A stretch of 64,000 nucleotides of DNA from assembly GCA_037043235.1 (NCBI GenBank), contig JAWRVZ010000041.1:4186001-4250000 (forward strand), read 5' to 3'. Below the pieces are notes generated by a model. That model searched no databases. It saw nothing but the letters and a program-made list of their open reading frames with translations, and was not told the origin of the DNA. Made by a program: the position numbers and the translations under genes. Position 1 is the first letter of the stretch; every line of letters begins with the position of its first letter. This stretch comes from Rhodeus uyekii. Its lineage: Eukaryota; Chordata; Actinopteri; Cypriniformes; Acheilognathidae. Below are positions 48,831 to 60,194 of the stretch, in pieces.

Positions 48831-50754
48831 TATAATATTCATAATATAATAACACAGCCTGTGTTATTCATGAAGGCAGGTTAGGCAACAGTGAAAATCG
48901 CGAGACTTAATTTATGGAAAAGTTAAAATGGAACTACCATGAATTCATCGTTACTTTCATTGCTTCTGTGTTTTAGAGATCAATGGAAAATATGATGAAA
49001 GAAAAAAAAAGGTCATATGCTGCATGCCAGAACAGTTTCTCATACATTTTTTGTGAAAACTGCGATTTTAACATGCAGCGGGGGAGATGAAACTATACTT
49101 TGATACAAATCTGTGAAACTTGGCATGATTTTAACTTTCAAAGTTTACTCTGTAATATTTCATAGCCATGCTCTTGTCTGCTCTCCCAGTTGGGTTATAT
49201 CTTTCTTTTGTCCTGAAGGGCCAAACAGAAGTCAATACCATGTCCCACTACAGCCATCATCTTGAAAATGTAAAAGGTTGGTATTATTTATTAAAGCACA
49301 AACACTGACTGTTTGCGCTTCATCTTAAAAGTTCAAAGCATTAGAACTGAAGGATAAACATTTTTGAACCAACAGACAATCAGAAATGAAATTAAGATAT
49401 TAAAACCACACAAGAACAATCCCAGCGTGTGAGTGCTTAATATAGATAAGAATACAAATGTTTTTGTGTGAGCGTGTTGCTTAAAGCTCAATTTGTTGAG
49501 GATGAATTACTGTAGCTGCCCTAATTTTGGATCTGACTGGTGAAATTGTGCTAATGTGTTTGACGATTAAGCCCACGTTAAGAGAAAAAAAACCTTGTTG
49601 CCTTTATTGTACGACATTGTTCTCCATAATGTGTTGCTTGCTGGTCTATTTTAATAGGTTAAATTAGTAAGGAAAAAACATTGATATATGCAAATTAATT
49701 GAAGATATAGTTCAGCAAGAATAGCATAATGAACAGATTTATCATGTTTTAAATGGGAGGATGTGTGTGTTTTGCTGCTAATGTCGGACTTTAGATTGCT
49801 ACATGGTTGCTCAATTAGGCAGAGGCCAGATATCAACTGATATCAGAGATTTTAATTTATCAATATCAGTTGATGCTGGATAAATATAAGTGCAAATGCT
49901 CATTTTCAGAATTTTTACATTTCGATAACCTTTTTCATCATCGATCACTCACTTAAAGTTAATCGTTGAGCACTTATATTTGATCATTTTTTCATGCGTT
50001 TCATTCACGTTCATTGTCTATATTCATTTGTAGCATGAAGTAAAACTGCTTTAAAACAACTGTTGTAAGTAATACCACACTTAATCTTGTTGTGGTCAGA
50101 TGTGCCCGTGATGATTGTGTCATAGCAGTCATTTAGTGTAATATTTTGTGTAATGGGGCTTTGCTTTAAAGGTTCTATAAATGTGTATCAGTGTCTGAGG
50201 CGGGGAGGGTTTGCATTAGCCTGGAGCAGACAGCTAGTATTGATGGTTCTGTTTGGCTGCCATACTCTCTAACATGGATGGAGAGCATTATAGTTTACCC
50301 ACAAATGTAGCTGTGTAACGCAGTGAATACCAATAAGCTGTCTGATCATAACCTGTTCGGGTATATGGGTAGATATGATTTGTTATTCAAATTGAATGCT
50401 TTGATTTAATTGTGTTCATAAGTATGCTATGAAAACAAGCTTCGAAATGATGATTGATTTTGATAGGACCTCATTAGAGCGATAACGATTAGGGTCATTA
50501 TAACCTTGTGTTGTGGTGATTGAGCAGCAGTGTTATGTTACATTGAATTGACATCACTCTCCGATACCGGGATACGTGAGGTCCAGTGATTTCATTAGGC
50601 CAGAAAAGATGGATTGACAATTGAAACATTGTGGATTAAATATGTCATTTTAAATAGCTTATCAGTTTCCCATTCAAATGAATATTTCTAAAACTAGACA
50701 CATTTAAATTCTGCAATTAGACCTACTTTGAAATAGATATAAATGTAATACATT

Positions 50755-50756
<2 letters not shown>

Positions 50757-50819
<63 letters not shown>
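50757..50819. repeat. (TA)n(CA)n(TA)n compound microsatellite
   Basis: A TA run, then 12 CA units, then a second TA run. Confidence 0.97.
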
Positions 50820-50968
50820 CATATTCTACACTATGTATCCTCTCTAAAGGCCTGTTAACTATAACTATAAACGATAACGATAACTATATTATTGTCCAAA
50901 TCAGCAGACAATATATTGTTCTCTTTAGTTTAAGTACATGCTTGTTTACCGCTTAAATGCTCGTTATA

Positions 50969-51612
50969 CAGTAGTACCTCAAGATGCGAAAGGCTCAACT
51001 TACGAAAAATCCAAGTTACGAAAGCAAAGACGAAAATTTTTACTGCTCTACATACGAAAAGTTTTCAAGATGCGAAAGGTTTCTGAAAATCCGAGATTCG
51101 CCCCATAACAATTTTGAAACTCGCGCCGCACGCCGCCATCTTAGTTATAGTAGACTCGCCACCATCCTCCTGCTCTCCCATTGGTTCCTGATGCTAGCCA
51201 AGCCATGAGATCCTTCTCTCTAATTGGACAGCATCCCTCCCATCATGCATCTTCTATACGTACGTGCTGGCGTGCTTTAGCTCTGCCACTCCGCACCCGA
51301 AACTTTAAATTTTGTATGTGTTTTCGTAAAGTTAATTGTACGTACGTACGTCGTTATCTGCCGTTTGTCCTCCTCCTCCTCCTCTGCCGCCACTTTCGGA
51401 GATAGCCTCACTCGAAAGGTAAGCTTCGACATTTGACGTTATTTCATTGTTTATAGGTCAATTTAGCTTTATTATGAAATTTAATGGGGTGTTTTTGGAG
51501 GGCTTGGAACAGATTAGCCATTTTACATGTAAAATGTGTTCCAAGATACAAAAAACTCATTATATGAAGGCCGCCTCGGAACGGATTAATTTCGTATCTC
51601 GAGGTACCACTG
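50969..51612 (+). mobile_element. Tigger-type MITE, family 2, 644 bp
   Basis: TA target sites at 50967-50968 and 51613-51614. The left end CAGTAGTACCTCAAGATGCG and the inverted right end CGTATCTCGAGGTACCACTG match at most positions. Subterminal TTACGAAA/TACGAAAA repeats are present, and ATTAATTTCGTATC lies near the right end. The middle (51120-51420) is CpG-rich and includes CCTCACTCGAAAGGTAAGC, which resembles a splice donor after a non-coding leader exon. It may be the remains of the 5' leader of the autonomous parent. Confidence 0.85.
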
Positions 51613-52609
51613 TATTAGGATTGATTCTGATTGGTTGTCAGTGTTTTTCTCATTCTTCAGCTGAATAAAATCGCCTTAAGCCTTAAGATTATAATTTATA
51701 GATATGTAGCCTATAAAGAAACATTAAGGTTTTATAAGTAAAATCTGATATTCTGGAGCATAGTATTTTTTTCGTTCTATTACAGGTGAAGCTTGGTTCC
51801 CGTGTTGTAAATTGAGGATTTTGATAGTGACGCACACTTAGACCTTCAGACTATGTGCTATCTTTGTGTCCTTCGTCGTGTGGTCTGTTACTCTGGAGTT
51901 TTTTTTAAACAAGTCACTGGAGGCCACAAAACGATTGCTGTGCAGCATTTTTCTCAGACATCTGTTCCACGGCCACTCCTGTGGGGCGGCATTGCCACGG
52001 CTTTGAAGTGCTGGAGCTGTGATGTTAGATTTGTGCTTGTCTCACACTTTGTGGAGGTAGTCCAAACTCTCCTTACTTTAAAAAGTCCCAGTACACTGAA
52101 CTTTTTTGTTTCTTTCGTTCTTTTCTTTTTTGTTTTTTTGAACTGCTGTCTTGTTAAGAAAGATCTGATACTCCTGACTTTCTTTTGATGATCTTGAGTA
52201 TTCTGGTTTATCATAGTGTAATTCCTGTTCCCTGGCTTTTAATATTAAGATTGGATTTGCACTGAAGATGATGCTGTTCATTTTTATTTGAACCTTTGGA
52301 GCTTAAAATTTAGTGCTCAGTTACAGTATTATTATTAGGTGTAACAGAATGGCAGAGAGGGTCAGAAATTGACATTCCCCAAGCATCAAATTTTAGTTAA
52401 AATTTGCTAAATTAAACTTTTTAAGGAACTGCACTGTGTATTAAGTAGAGCTGATTTTAAAAGTATAGATTTCTAGATTGTGCGCCTTGTTACTTTTAAT
52501 ATGAAATAAAGTCTCAGTTTTCTGTCAAATTTATTACAAAATTCAAACTATAAATACCGTTTTGGTGCTCTTTAGTAACCCCTTTTGTAGTGCCGCCATG
52601 ATCAACACT

Positions 52610-52815
52610 TCCGCTTTACTTTGTTACAGCACAAAATAAACATGAATGAACATCAGAAGGTATGTTGAAAGAAACTGTACAACATACTGAAATCTGTATC
52701 ATGTCCTGTGTAATCACTCAGTCATTGTTTCAACCATGAAAACGTTAACGTATGTTTTGTCACAATGTTACATTTACTTTAGAAAAGCCATTTAATGTCC
52801 GTAAACTCATTAGTG
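52610..52815 (+). repeat. Dispersed repeat, copy 2 of a pair
   Basis: Pairs with 32530-32750: CAGCACAAAATAAACATGAA, AACATCAGAAGGTATGTTGA, AACTGTACAA and TTGTTTCAACCA in the same order. It sits just upstream of the LINE tail at 52890-53045. Confidence 0.6.
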
Positions 52816-52889
52816 AGATAGAAAAAGGAACTCTAAAGTGGAATATTTTGTTAAATCTGTGCATTATGTACTAACTATGCGCTTTTAAA

Positions 52890-53045
52890 AAGTACGTCAA
52901 AACGCATTTGTTCACTGGGGCCGTTTCTTGATTTATTTTATTGTTGTGTATGTATGGTTTTGTTTTTCTGTGAATTCACATATGTATTCCTCTTGTGTAA
53001 AGCACTTTTTAAACGCTTTTTATAATTTGCTATAAAACTTACTTG
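52890..53045 (+). mobile_element. LINE 3' end fragment (L2-like tail)
   Basis: The sequence GTGTAAAGCACTTTTTAAAC followed by TATAATTTGCTATAAAACTTACTTGC resembles the 3'UTR and tail of L2/CR1-type fish LINEs (AAAGCACTTT...TGCTATAAATAAA...). No coding part is attached. Confidence 0.5.
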
Positions 53046-53885
53046 CTGACTTATTTATTGTGTCTTTACTTAACCTGTTTTTCCATATTTAATGTTTTTT
53101 TTATTATAAAATTGTATTAAACATTATTTTTTACATTATCAAGCTATTAATCTATAATTTCCTTGAATATAGGTTCCCTGTATAGTTTACAGCATTAGTT
53201 GATGGAGATATATTTCTATTGAATCAAAATCAGACTTATGATCGAATTATGAAGTTTGTGTCAAAACCCAGCCCAAGCTTTCAGTTGAAATATTAGAAAG
53301 CTTGTTTGGTTCTTGGTGATTTGGCTCTTTTATGTTATTCAAACTATTTAAAACGAAGTCCGTCTACTAAAAAACACCAGACAAGACAAACAAATATTTT
53401 TGCACTTTGACTGCAGGACCCTGGGTCCGTCAAATCGATTGTCCTTCATATTCAGTTCAGTAGTCTTTTAAATATGGATAGTATGCTTGCTCTGCTTTTC
53501 CCTTTAAAGTTACATTTACTAAGGAATCAAATTTATTAAGGTAGAGCTTCCTGCATGTTTACAAATGTTCCGATTCCTCAGATCATCTGTTTTATTTCTA
53601 GTTCAAACTCTCTGACCTGGTTTGGCTGGTGGTTAACCAGAGAGAACTTGAAATGTGTAATCAAAGGCATAACAAAAATTGCATCTGCATAGCTGTCTGC
53701 TGAGAGCATTGGATGGAATGCAGCTGGTAAAGAGAGAAGGACCATCTGTTGTTTCTATTTTTTTTTTTTAGACAACTGTCTGGCAAAGGTTTCAGGTTTC
53801 CTATTGTGTCTTTCAAGATGTTTCAGTGGAGTGCAGTGGCATCAGTTTGGTTTGAACATTCATATTGGGATGATATCATAGGATG

Positions 53886-53890
53886 TTTGT

Positions 53891-53926
<36 letters not shown>

Positions 53927-53955
53927 GTTGTTGTTGTTGCTGCTGCTGCTTCTGC
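53886..53955. repeat. (TTG)n-(CTG)n trinucleotide tract
   Basis: TTG repeats change to CTG repeats at the 3' side. The long V and C runs of an open frame here are artefacts. Confidence 0.95.
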
Positions 53956-54114
53956 TATAGAGTGCAACAGTAGGGTTCCAGAATAAAATCTCATTCATTT
54001 TCTCCATAGAGAAATTGATTTTCAGTTTTTAAACCTTTCAAGGTTGATCTACCATGAGACCATGTGTTATTAGTCTTTTATATTAGTGATGAACTTAAAA
54101 TATTTAATAGCAAT

Positions 54115-54330
54115 GTGGTTACACTTTACAGTAAGCTCTCCTTTAACATTTATGTATTAACTAACATGAACTAACAATGAGAAATACATTTGTTACTGTA
54201 TTAATCTTTTGTTAAAGTTAAATTAATAAAACTACTTTTGTTCTGTGTTTGTTCATGAGTTCACAGTGCTTTGATTTTAACGTTTGTAAATTTTGGTGTT
54301 AACATTACACTAAGATTGATTGACATGACT
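54115..54330 (+). repeat. Dispersed cyprinid repeat (CATGAACTAACAATGAG type)
   Basis: Contains GTGGTTACACTTTACAGTAA, TATGTATTAACTAACATGAA, CTAACAATGAGAAATACATT and GTTCATGAGTTCACAGTGC, recurrent blocks of a fish repeat with TTACACTTTA-type ends. Confidence 0.55.
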
Positions 54331-54514
54331 GTATATAAATATTATATATATATAAAACTTTAATTGTCACAGGATTCAGAAAACATAATTTGTAACAATT
54401 AAAAGTCTTTACTGTCACTTTTGATCAATGCAACTTTTCCCTGATCCGTAAAAATATAAATTTCTTAAAAATAAAAACAAATACTAACCATCTTACTTAA
54501 AATATTCAAAAATC

Positions 54515-55256
54515 AGAGACAGCGAGGACTCAATTGCAAGAGGATGAGGAATTTTATTTAACGAAACAAACAAAAATCTCAACAGAAACAACCCAGAGGG
54601 GGAAAACAAGACTAACTAAAAACTAAACTAGGCTGGATAGGACAGAACTAGACTTGACTCAACTGGACAAGAAAAGCAACACAAGGAAAAGACAGCGAAG
54701 CGGCACAGGACAGCAAAACGAAGGGATTAAATAGACACAGGAGGGAGGATAATTCAATGGGAAACAACTGGGACAAATCAAAGTTAAGCAGGAGAACAGG
54801 GTGGGTGAGGTTCTCAATAACAAGACATGAACACGCAGCCAATGCGGACGCGCATCGCTGCATGTTCACAAAAACACAAAGTCAGCGCGCAGCTGGTGAC
54901 AACCAAACTGCGCGCAACACGAAAACACAACATAACATGCGGCCGATGTAAACACAAACCGCGTGCTTACAAACACTGCACACAGTCACGAGAGCATGTG
55001 ATTAAAGCAGAGCTCGCAACCGCGCCCACTCACATAACGTAGAGCGCACGAGAACAAGCAACTTCTCGTCTTGCGCACTTACAACAAGGATGAGCACAAG
55101 AGTTATGAATGTCCGAATCCCGACACAAAACCGAAACTGAACCAGACCAAAGCATCGGGACCGGACATCATAAGCCACACACCAGACGTTACACAGACAA
55201 GAGCACGCACGGCTCAAACACTCGAATCCGCACGCACACACACAAAAGACTAGACA
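54515..55256 (-). mobile_element. Solo LTR, family 2, second copy
   Basis: The minus-strand reading matches the LTR at 14046-14655 over most of its length: TTGTCTGTGTAACGTCTGG, TGCTTTGGTCTGG, TTTTGTGTCGGGATTCGG, CGTGCGCTCTACGTTATG, then a TATTTAATCCC box (about 54720-54732), AAATAAAATTCCTC and GAGTCCTC. It is longer than the first copy because of internal insertions. The terminal TG/CA and target duplication are not clear, so the ends are approximate. Its CpG-rich section gives several overlapping open frames without coding meaning. Confidence 0.7.
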
Positions 55257-55358
55257 TTACGGTAGTATCAAATGTATTTCTTGTCAAATAAAGTTTACTT
55301 GTAGCTGTTTCTTTAGAATGAAATAAACTAATGTTAATTTAAGTAACCAAACATAACT

Positions 55359-55497
55359 GTCACAAAGTTCAGGGAAGGCGGCAGATGCTAAACTTTATTC
55401 GCAATCGTAAAATCACCATAAACAACTAAATGAATGGAGCGAACAGCGGCTGACTGAAACATAATAAAAGCAGCAACGTAAAATGTCCCCACCCTCC
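55359..55497 (-). mobile_element. LTR 3' end fragment
   Basis: Starts TGTCACAAAGTTCAGGGA on the + strand. On the minus strand this gives GCGAATAAAGTTTAGC (polyadenylation signal), then CCCTGAACTTTGTGACA as the LTR end, resembling the end of the solo LTR at 7021-7419. The 5' part is not recognisable. Confidence 0.5.
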
Positions 55498-55603
55498 TTA
55501 ACTTTAATAAAACTTTAATAGATTAGCTCATCCATGAACAGATTTCTGCCTGAGTCCTGTCAGATTGATTATTATTAAAACACTCTGAACTCTCTAGGAT
55601 GTC

Positions 55604-55920
55604 TTGTCTTCAAAGAGCCCAAAAGGGCCCATGTCACACCTCTCTTTATCTCTCTGCACTGGCTCGCATCAGGTTCATGGTATTGACGCTTACCACAGGC
55701 TCAGCACCCTGTTCGAAAGACAGCTGAAAACTATTCTCTTCCGTGAGCACTTAACCTCATTAAAAAAAAGAATTATTCACTTTTCTTTAATCCCTCCCTT
55801 TTCTCTAAGCAATGTCTGAAACTTCTTGTGTTCATCTGCCTCTTCACAACAGATCGCTTGCTGTATTCCAAGTCCCTTTGGATAAAAGCATCTACTAAAT
55901 GAATAAATGTAAATGTAAAC
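55604..55920 (+). pseudogene. LINE reverse-transcriptase 3' remnant with 3'UTR
   Basis: One frame reads C-H-T-S-L-Y-L-S-A-L-A-R-I-R-F, the familiar C-terminal stretch of fish L2/CR1-like LINE ORF2 (normally H-V-T-P-L...L-H-W-L-P-V). Soon after, CTGAAAACTATTCTCTTCC and CGTGAGCACTTAACCTCATT match the conserved segment near the ORF end. The tail CCCTTTGGATAAAAGCATCT followed by ACTAAATG and AATGTA repeats is the typical 3' end. Most of ORF2 is missing and the frame is broken, so it is a dead fragment. Confidence 0.72.
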
Positions 55921-58009
55921 CAAAATATTTTCATGTTACTGTCTATCGATCCATGTGTCTATATTACTTTTATCAATATAAGCAAAGACTGTAAGTCAAT
56001 AGTTTCATATTGTTACCGTTGTTATTGATTTCATCATATCATTATGTCGTTTTTCATCTGTAATACGTATGGTACCAAGGCGGCTGAAAAGGCGGCCATT
56101 ATTAAGTTATTTTAAAATATTAGATTTTAATTATTTATGAAGTTGATTTTTCTCTCACCATTATTAACAACAAATGTAAGTCTTCATACGTACAGTAATG
56201 TGATAACAGTAAGGTTAATTTTGACCAGTTAGACAAAGCTAACAGCAATTTTGTGCAAAGTATAGGTGCATTTGTGACAATTCTAATTCCCTCTTGCATT
56301 GCCTCATTTGCCTAATTGCTTAAATTTGCCTCTTACTGCATTATATTACCCTTGCAATATCACAGCACTATTTCAAAACTAACAATCACTAAACCATTAT
56401 AATGAACCACCTATGACCCTCTTGGGCTGCTTTATTATCTCTTTGTACTTATAAATGAGGAATATTTGCAAATGTTTTAGATAATGTTTATTTGACTGCT
56501 TAATTAGTAAATGCTGAGTGGTGTGTTTTCAGCTGAACTTACAGTTAGCAGTGCCAATAATAAGCTGAAGCAAAACAAACAAATCTGGGGAAATACAATA
56601 AATTAGTTTAATGTGTTGTATTGCTGACAACCTGGAGATAGTTCATCCTTTCAGTCCGGACAGGGAAGCTAGAGCGCTAACGGCCATGTCAGCGGTTCAT
56701 CTAATTCACTGACATATGAATCTGCTTGCAGCTTGTATAGAATGTGATAAAAATGAGTTTCTTCCATCAACCTAGTTGCGAATAGCAACAATGCAGCTGT
56801 GAAAATAAAAGAGATGACCACAATAGAAAAGCACATTTAGAATTCCACATATGTAGGGACAACTACACCGCTTTTTGATATACTTGCAGGACCAATACCT
56901 TCCACTCCCAACATCAAAACAGTGGTCGCCTAAACCGCTCTCTGGCTCAACGCAGTTTTCATTTAGTGTGTCCGCTTTACTGTGAAATGGGATCAGAACC
57001 AGTTTTCTGTCCAAAAGCTTTCTGACATCTGTCTGAGAGCGAGGCTGCCGGCACCTTTAGTCCAATGAGAACCATAGAGTTTCTATAAAAGCCTTTTTCT
57101 CAAAGGTAAACTTGTGAATTATTAAACAAGGGCTTGGGCTAGGGGATGCCTGAGGTAATCTGCCACTCGCAAATGTGAATATTAGAGCTTTCCATCACAT
57201 ATGGAGAGCCTGCTGATATAGAATCTGATCGCCACTGGGTGTTTACAAAATGATGAATGCTTCTTTATTTCCTAGAAAAGGTGTAACAACATAATTTAAT
57301 TGTTTAAATGTGACAGGGCTCTATGTCTGTCTTTGGGTTGTTTACAGCTGATCTGTCAATCATGTATTGTACAATATACAGTTTTTAAAAAATCATTTCA
57401 CTGTCTCTCAGAGGTTAGCATTGGATATTTTAACATTTAAGGATCTTTATATTGATAATATGTTTGAAGCTTTCCAGCAACTACTAGAAAAATATGCATT
57501 AACAAAGCACCATTTTTTTTTACTTTTTATATTTGAAGGTCTGCAGATTTGTTTGGGATATGCACCCTCAGTTTCCTAGCTTCCCTAGCGACTCCTCCAT
57601 ATTATGAAGGGTATGAGTTCACATTTTTATAAAGCAATCTTCACCTTGTGTGAAAGCTCACTTGCATCTATTAAATGTCAGTGGGAGATTTTACGCTGTG
57701 TTCAGTCCTCATCCTTCTCTGCCAGATATGGCCCAATGCAGTGTAAAATCCTCTATCGCACCCACTGGACCAAAGTGAGACTTACTAAAATATATTTCGA
57801 TGTGGATCCCATGTGTGACCGCTGTCATCACGTTCATCTATCTTTACACAAATATTGTTCTCAGATCTTTAAAACATTATCTGAATTTCTTGTAATTAAC
57901 TTTAAACTTTTGACTGTCACAGCTTTATTTGGTACTTTCTGTTTTTTGCTTGGCATACCCATACTTTGTAGCTTTTGTCACACTCTTGGCTAGACATCTA
58001 ATTTCAATA

Positions 58010-59103
58010 CAGTGGAACCCATTTATCTCAACCTCGGTTAACTCGCCAACCCTGTTTGTTGACATTTTTGAAGTGGAACCGCCAAACTCCCTATTTGTCT
58101 TGTCATTTTCTTATCGGTTATGTCGATTCTTGTGTCGAGTCTCCGAACCCTGATATCTCGAGCACAAAAGAGGGACAAAGTCGCCACTTTACATCAGTTA
58201 TCTCGATCCCCGAGCCTAATGATAGTACCGAGTTCAGTGTGCATGCGCTGAGTTCGCGTTCAACATCACTGTCCTGGAATTCCCAGATTACATTAACATC
58301 GACGTTGTTACTGATTGAAGCTTAGAAGCATTTGTTTTCAAGCAGACCGTTAAAGGCAAAAAGCAACAAAGCATTTTAGAGTTTGTAAAGAAACCATAGT
58401 AACCACGTGTACAATACTTTTCAGAACTTTGTCAAAATGACTGTGTTATGAGCGAATGTGTTTATACGTGTGTTGTGACTGTGTTTACGCTGTGAGTGAA
58501 ATTGTGTTTGCAATGTTGGAGAATATGATTAAAGGTTTGTATCGAGAATCGAAGGTGGTTTTTATCGTATACTGGTAAATCTTGTAACGGCTGTCAAAGT
58601 GGTTGACGACTGCCCACATTTTAAATAAAAAAGCTTTATAGATGGGTTTCGTACAAGCACACTCTTCTCAAACATGTAAAGAGCGCAAGTACAAACCAGG
58701 AAAAAGAAAACACTCCGACAAACATCACAAATAAATTAAGGAAAATAGAAAGAGTAGATTATGCTATATAACAGTCGGCGGTAGAGCTGTCATTTCGCTC
58801 CTCACTCAAAAACACTCTCCTCCTCGTGCTTGCTCACAGAACAACATACGCCGTCTTAAAGGTATATTCCCAACATAAACAAGGTAGCCGTTACAATCTC
58901 TGCTGTTAGTTGTTGCACATATGCACATACTCGTACTAGCTTCTTTTGTTGTTAGCAAACATATACAGTGTATGTAAATTTTTATAGCATGCCGATCGCT
59001 TCATCAAACATATTGCCATATTGGCTGTTGGTTATCTCGATCCTCGGTTATCTCAACGCTTTTTTGCAACCCCCGAGGCTGTCGACATAACCGGGTTCCA
59101 TTG
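58010..59103 (-). mobile_element. Tigger/pogo-like MITE, family 1, copy D, interrupted
   Basis: Starts CAGTGGAACCCATTTATC after TA and ends CATAACCGGGTTCCATTG. The right target site has mutated to TG. Without the inserted LTR-like element (58583-58895) and one copy of its duplication, it is about 777 bp. The interior has CGCCAACCCTG, TATCTCGAGCACAAA and GCATGCCGATCGCTTCATCA, shared with copies A-C. Confidence 0.85.
58583..58895. mobile_element. 313-bp LTR-like insertion nested in Tigger copy D
   Basis: Ends TGTAACGGCT...AGCCGTTACA are a perfect 10-bp inverted repeat with TG/CA termini. A 4-bp duplication ATCT flanks it (58579-58582 and 58896-58899). Copy B (near 6637-6660) shows the empty site GGTAAATCTCTGTTGTTA, confirming the insertion point. 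Size, termini and duplication fit a solo LTR; a non-autonomous DNA element with 10-bp ends cannot be excluded. Orientation was not determined. Confidence 0.82.
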
Positions 59104-60158
59104 TGCATGGGAAAATCTCAGACACCCCCTGCCTATTCTTTGTGGCTCGGTGATGTTTTTCCATTTAGTTAAACTAGCAAACTAGAAAGAAAATCAGACA
59201 TACAATGAAGGGTTTTCTGTGAGATTCCTGTGGCTGTAAAGAATCTTCTTCTTGCACTTGTGATTACAGTCGGTATATATGTTTTTGGATGACCAAGCTT
59301 TTAATGATCCCTTTTGTATTTATTTTACTATAAGTATGATGTTTTTGTTTTTTTGTGGTTTATTTTTGCTGTTCTTCTTTAAATTGTATGTACTTATGCT
59401 ATTATTTTCCTTCCCTTTAATTTTAGTTCATGCAGAATGTAGTTTGAACATCATTTGCATCATATGACAGATCCATAATTGTATTTTAATTATTTCTTAA
59501 CCTAGAATGAACCTGGTTCAGTCTCTGTTTGCTGGATGGCCCTTTTTAGAAACAATTCTTATGCATCTTAAGGACTATAAGTTGTGATATTCCAACGGTG
59601 TCTGTAGTGGTGTGATGTATTCATAAAAGTAATATAATATAATATGGCAGAAATGATTTAACTCTGATTCATTTGGTTATATCCTAGCTATAATGTCTGT
59701 TTTGCCATATGCAGTTCGGTTGCTATTTATTTAGCAAATATAACAGTTAAACTGTTTTTCAGACATTTTTGTGCATTCAGGGATTTGACAGGCTGATTCA
59801 AATGGTAATTTCTATGAATGTGAGTGTTTTTTTTTAATGATTTATTGAAAGGGTCATCTCGAGGGTCATTTGTGAGTCATTCTATACTTGTGCTGTATGT
59901 TTTTAATTAATTCACTTGAGTAAATGAGTTCATAAGAATAATTTTTCCATGAATCAGACTACACAGGTCATGCTGAACGTTATTGCGTGCATCACTCAAG
60001 GATTAATACTGGAGGCAAGACAAATTTAGAGTGTAGCTCATACGGTTCAAAACAATGCAATGGCTATTGTTCTTTAGGAACAAGGAGGATTTGTTTGATA
60101 TGTCAAGTTTTTCAAAATTTCATCCTCTAACTCTGTCTCTTTTTTTTTTCTCCCACAG

Positions 60159-60194
60159 GAATGAAAGTGAGGGCTTGTGTGTCTCAAGTGTCAG
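60159..60194 (+). CDS. iqsec1: Probable IQSEC coding exon 2 (36-bp small exon)
   Basis: Preceded by a strong acceptor (a T/C tract from about 60131, then CCCACAG) and followed by a consensus donor CAG|GTAGGT. Exon 1 leaves two bases, AA; joined to this exon they give K-N-E-S-E-G-L-C-V-S-S-V and two bases left over, so the frame stays open and the phase is unchanged (36 bp, phase 2 to 2). A symmetric 36-bp exon can be skipped without a frameshift, so it may be alternatively spliced. I cannot confirm homology from twelve residues, so chance occurrence remains possible. Confidence 0.5.

Noticed and set aside
53749..53973. Open frame with valine and cysteine runs
   Set aside because: A product of the TTG/CTG trinucleotide tract.
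54648..55291. Cluster of overlapping open frames on both strands
   Set aside because: Explained by the CpG-rich solo LTR; no frame resembles a retroelement or host protein.
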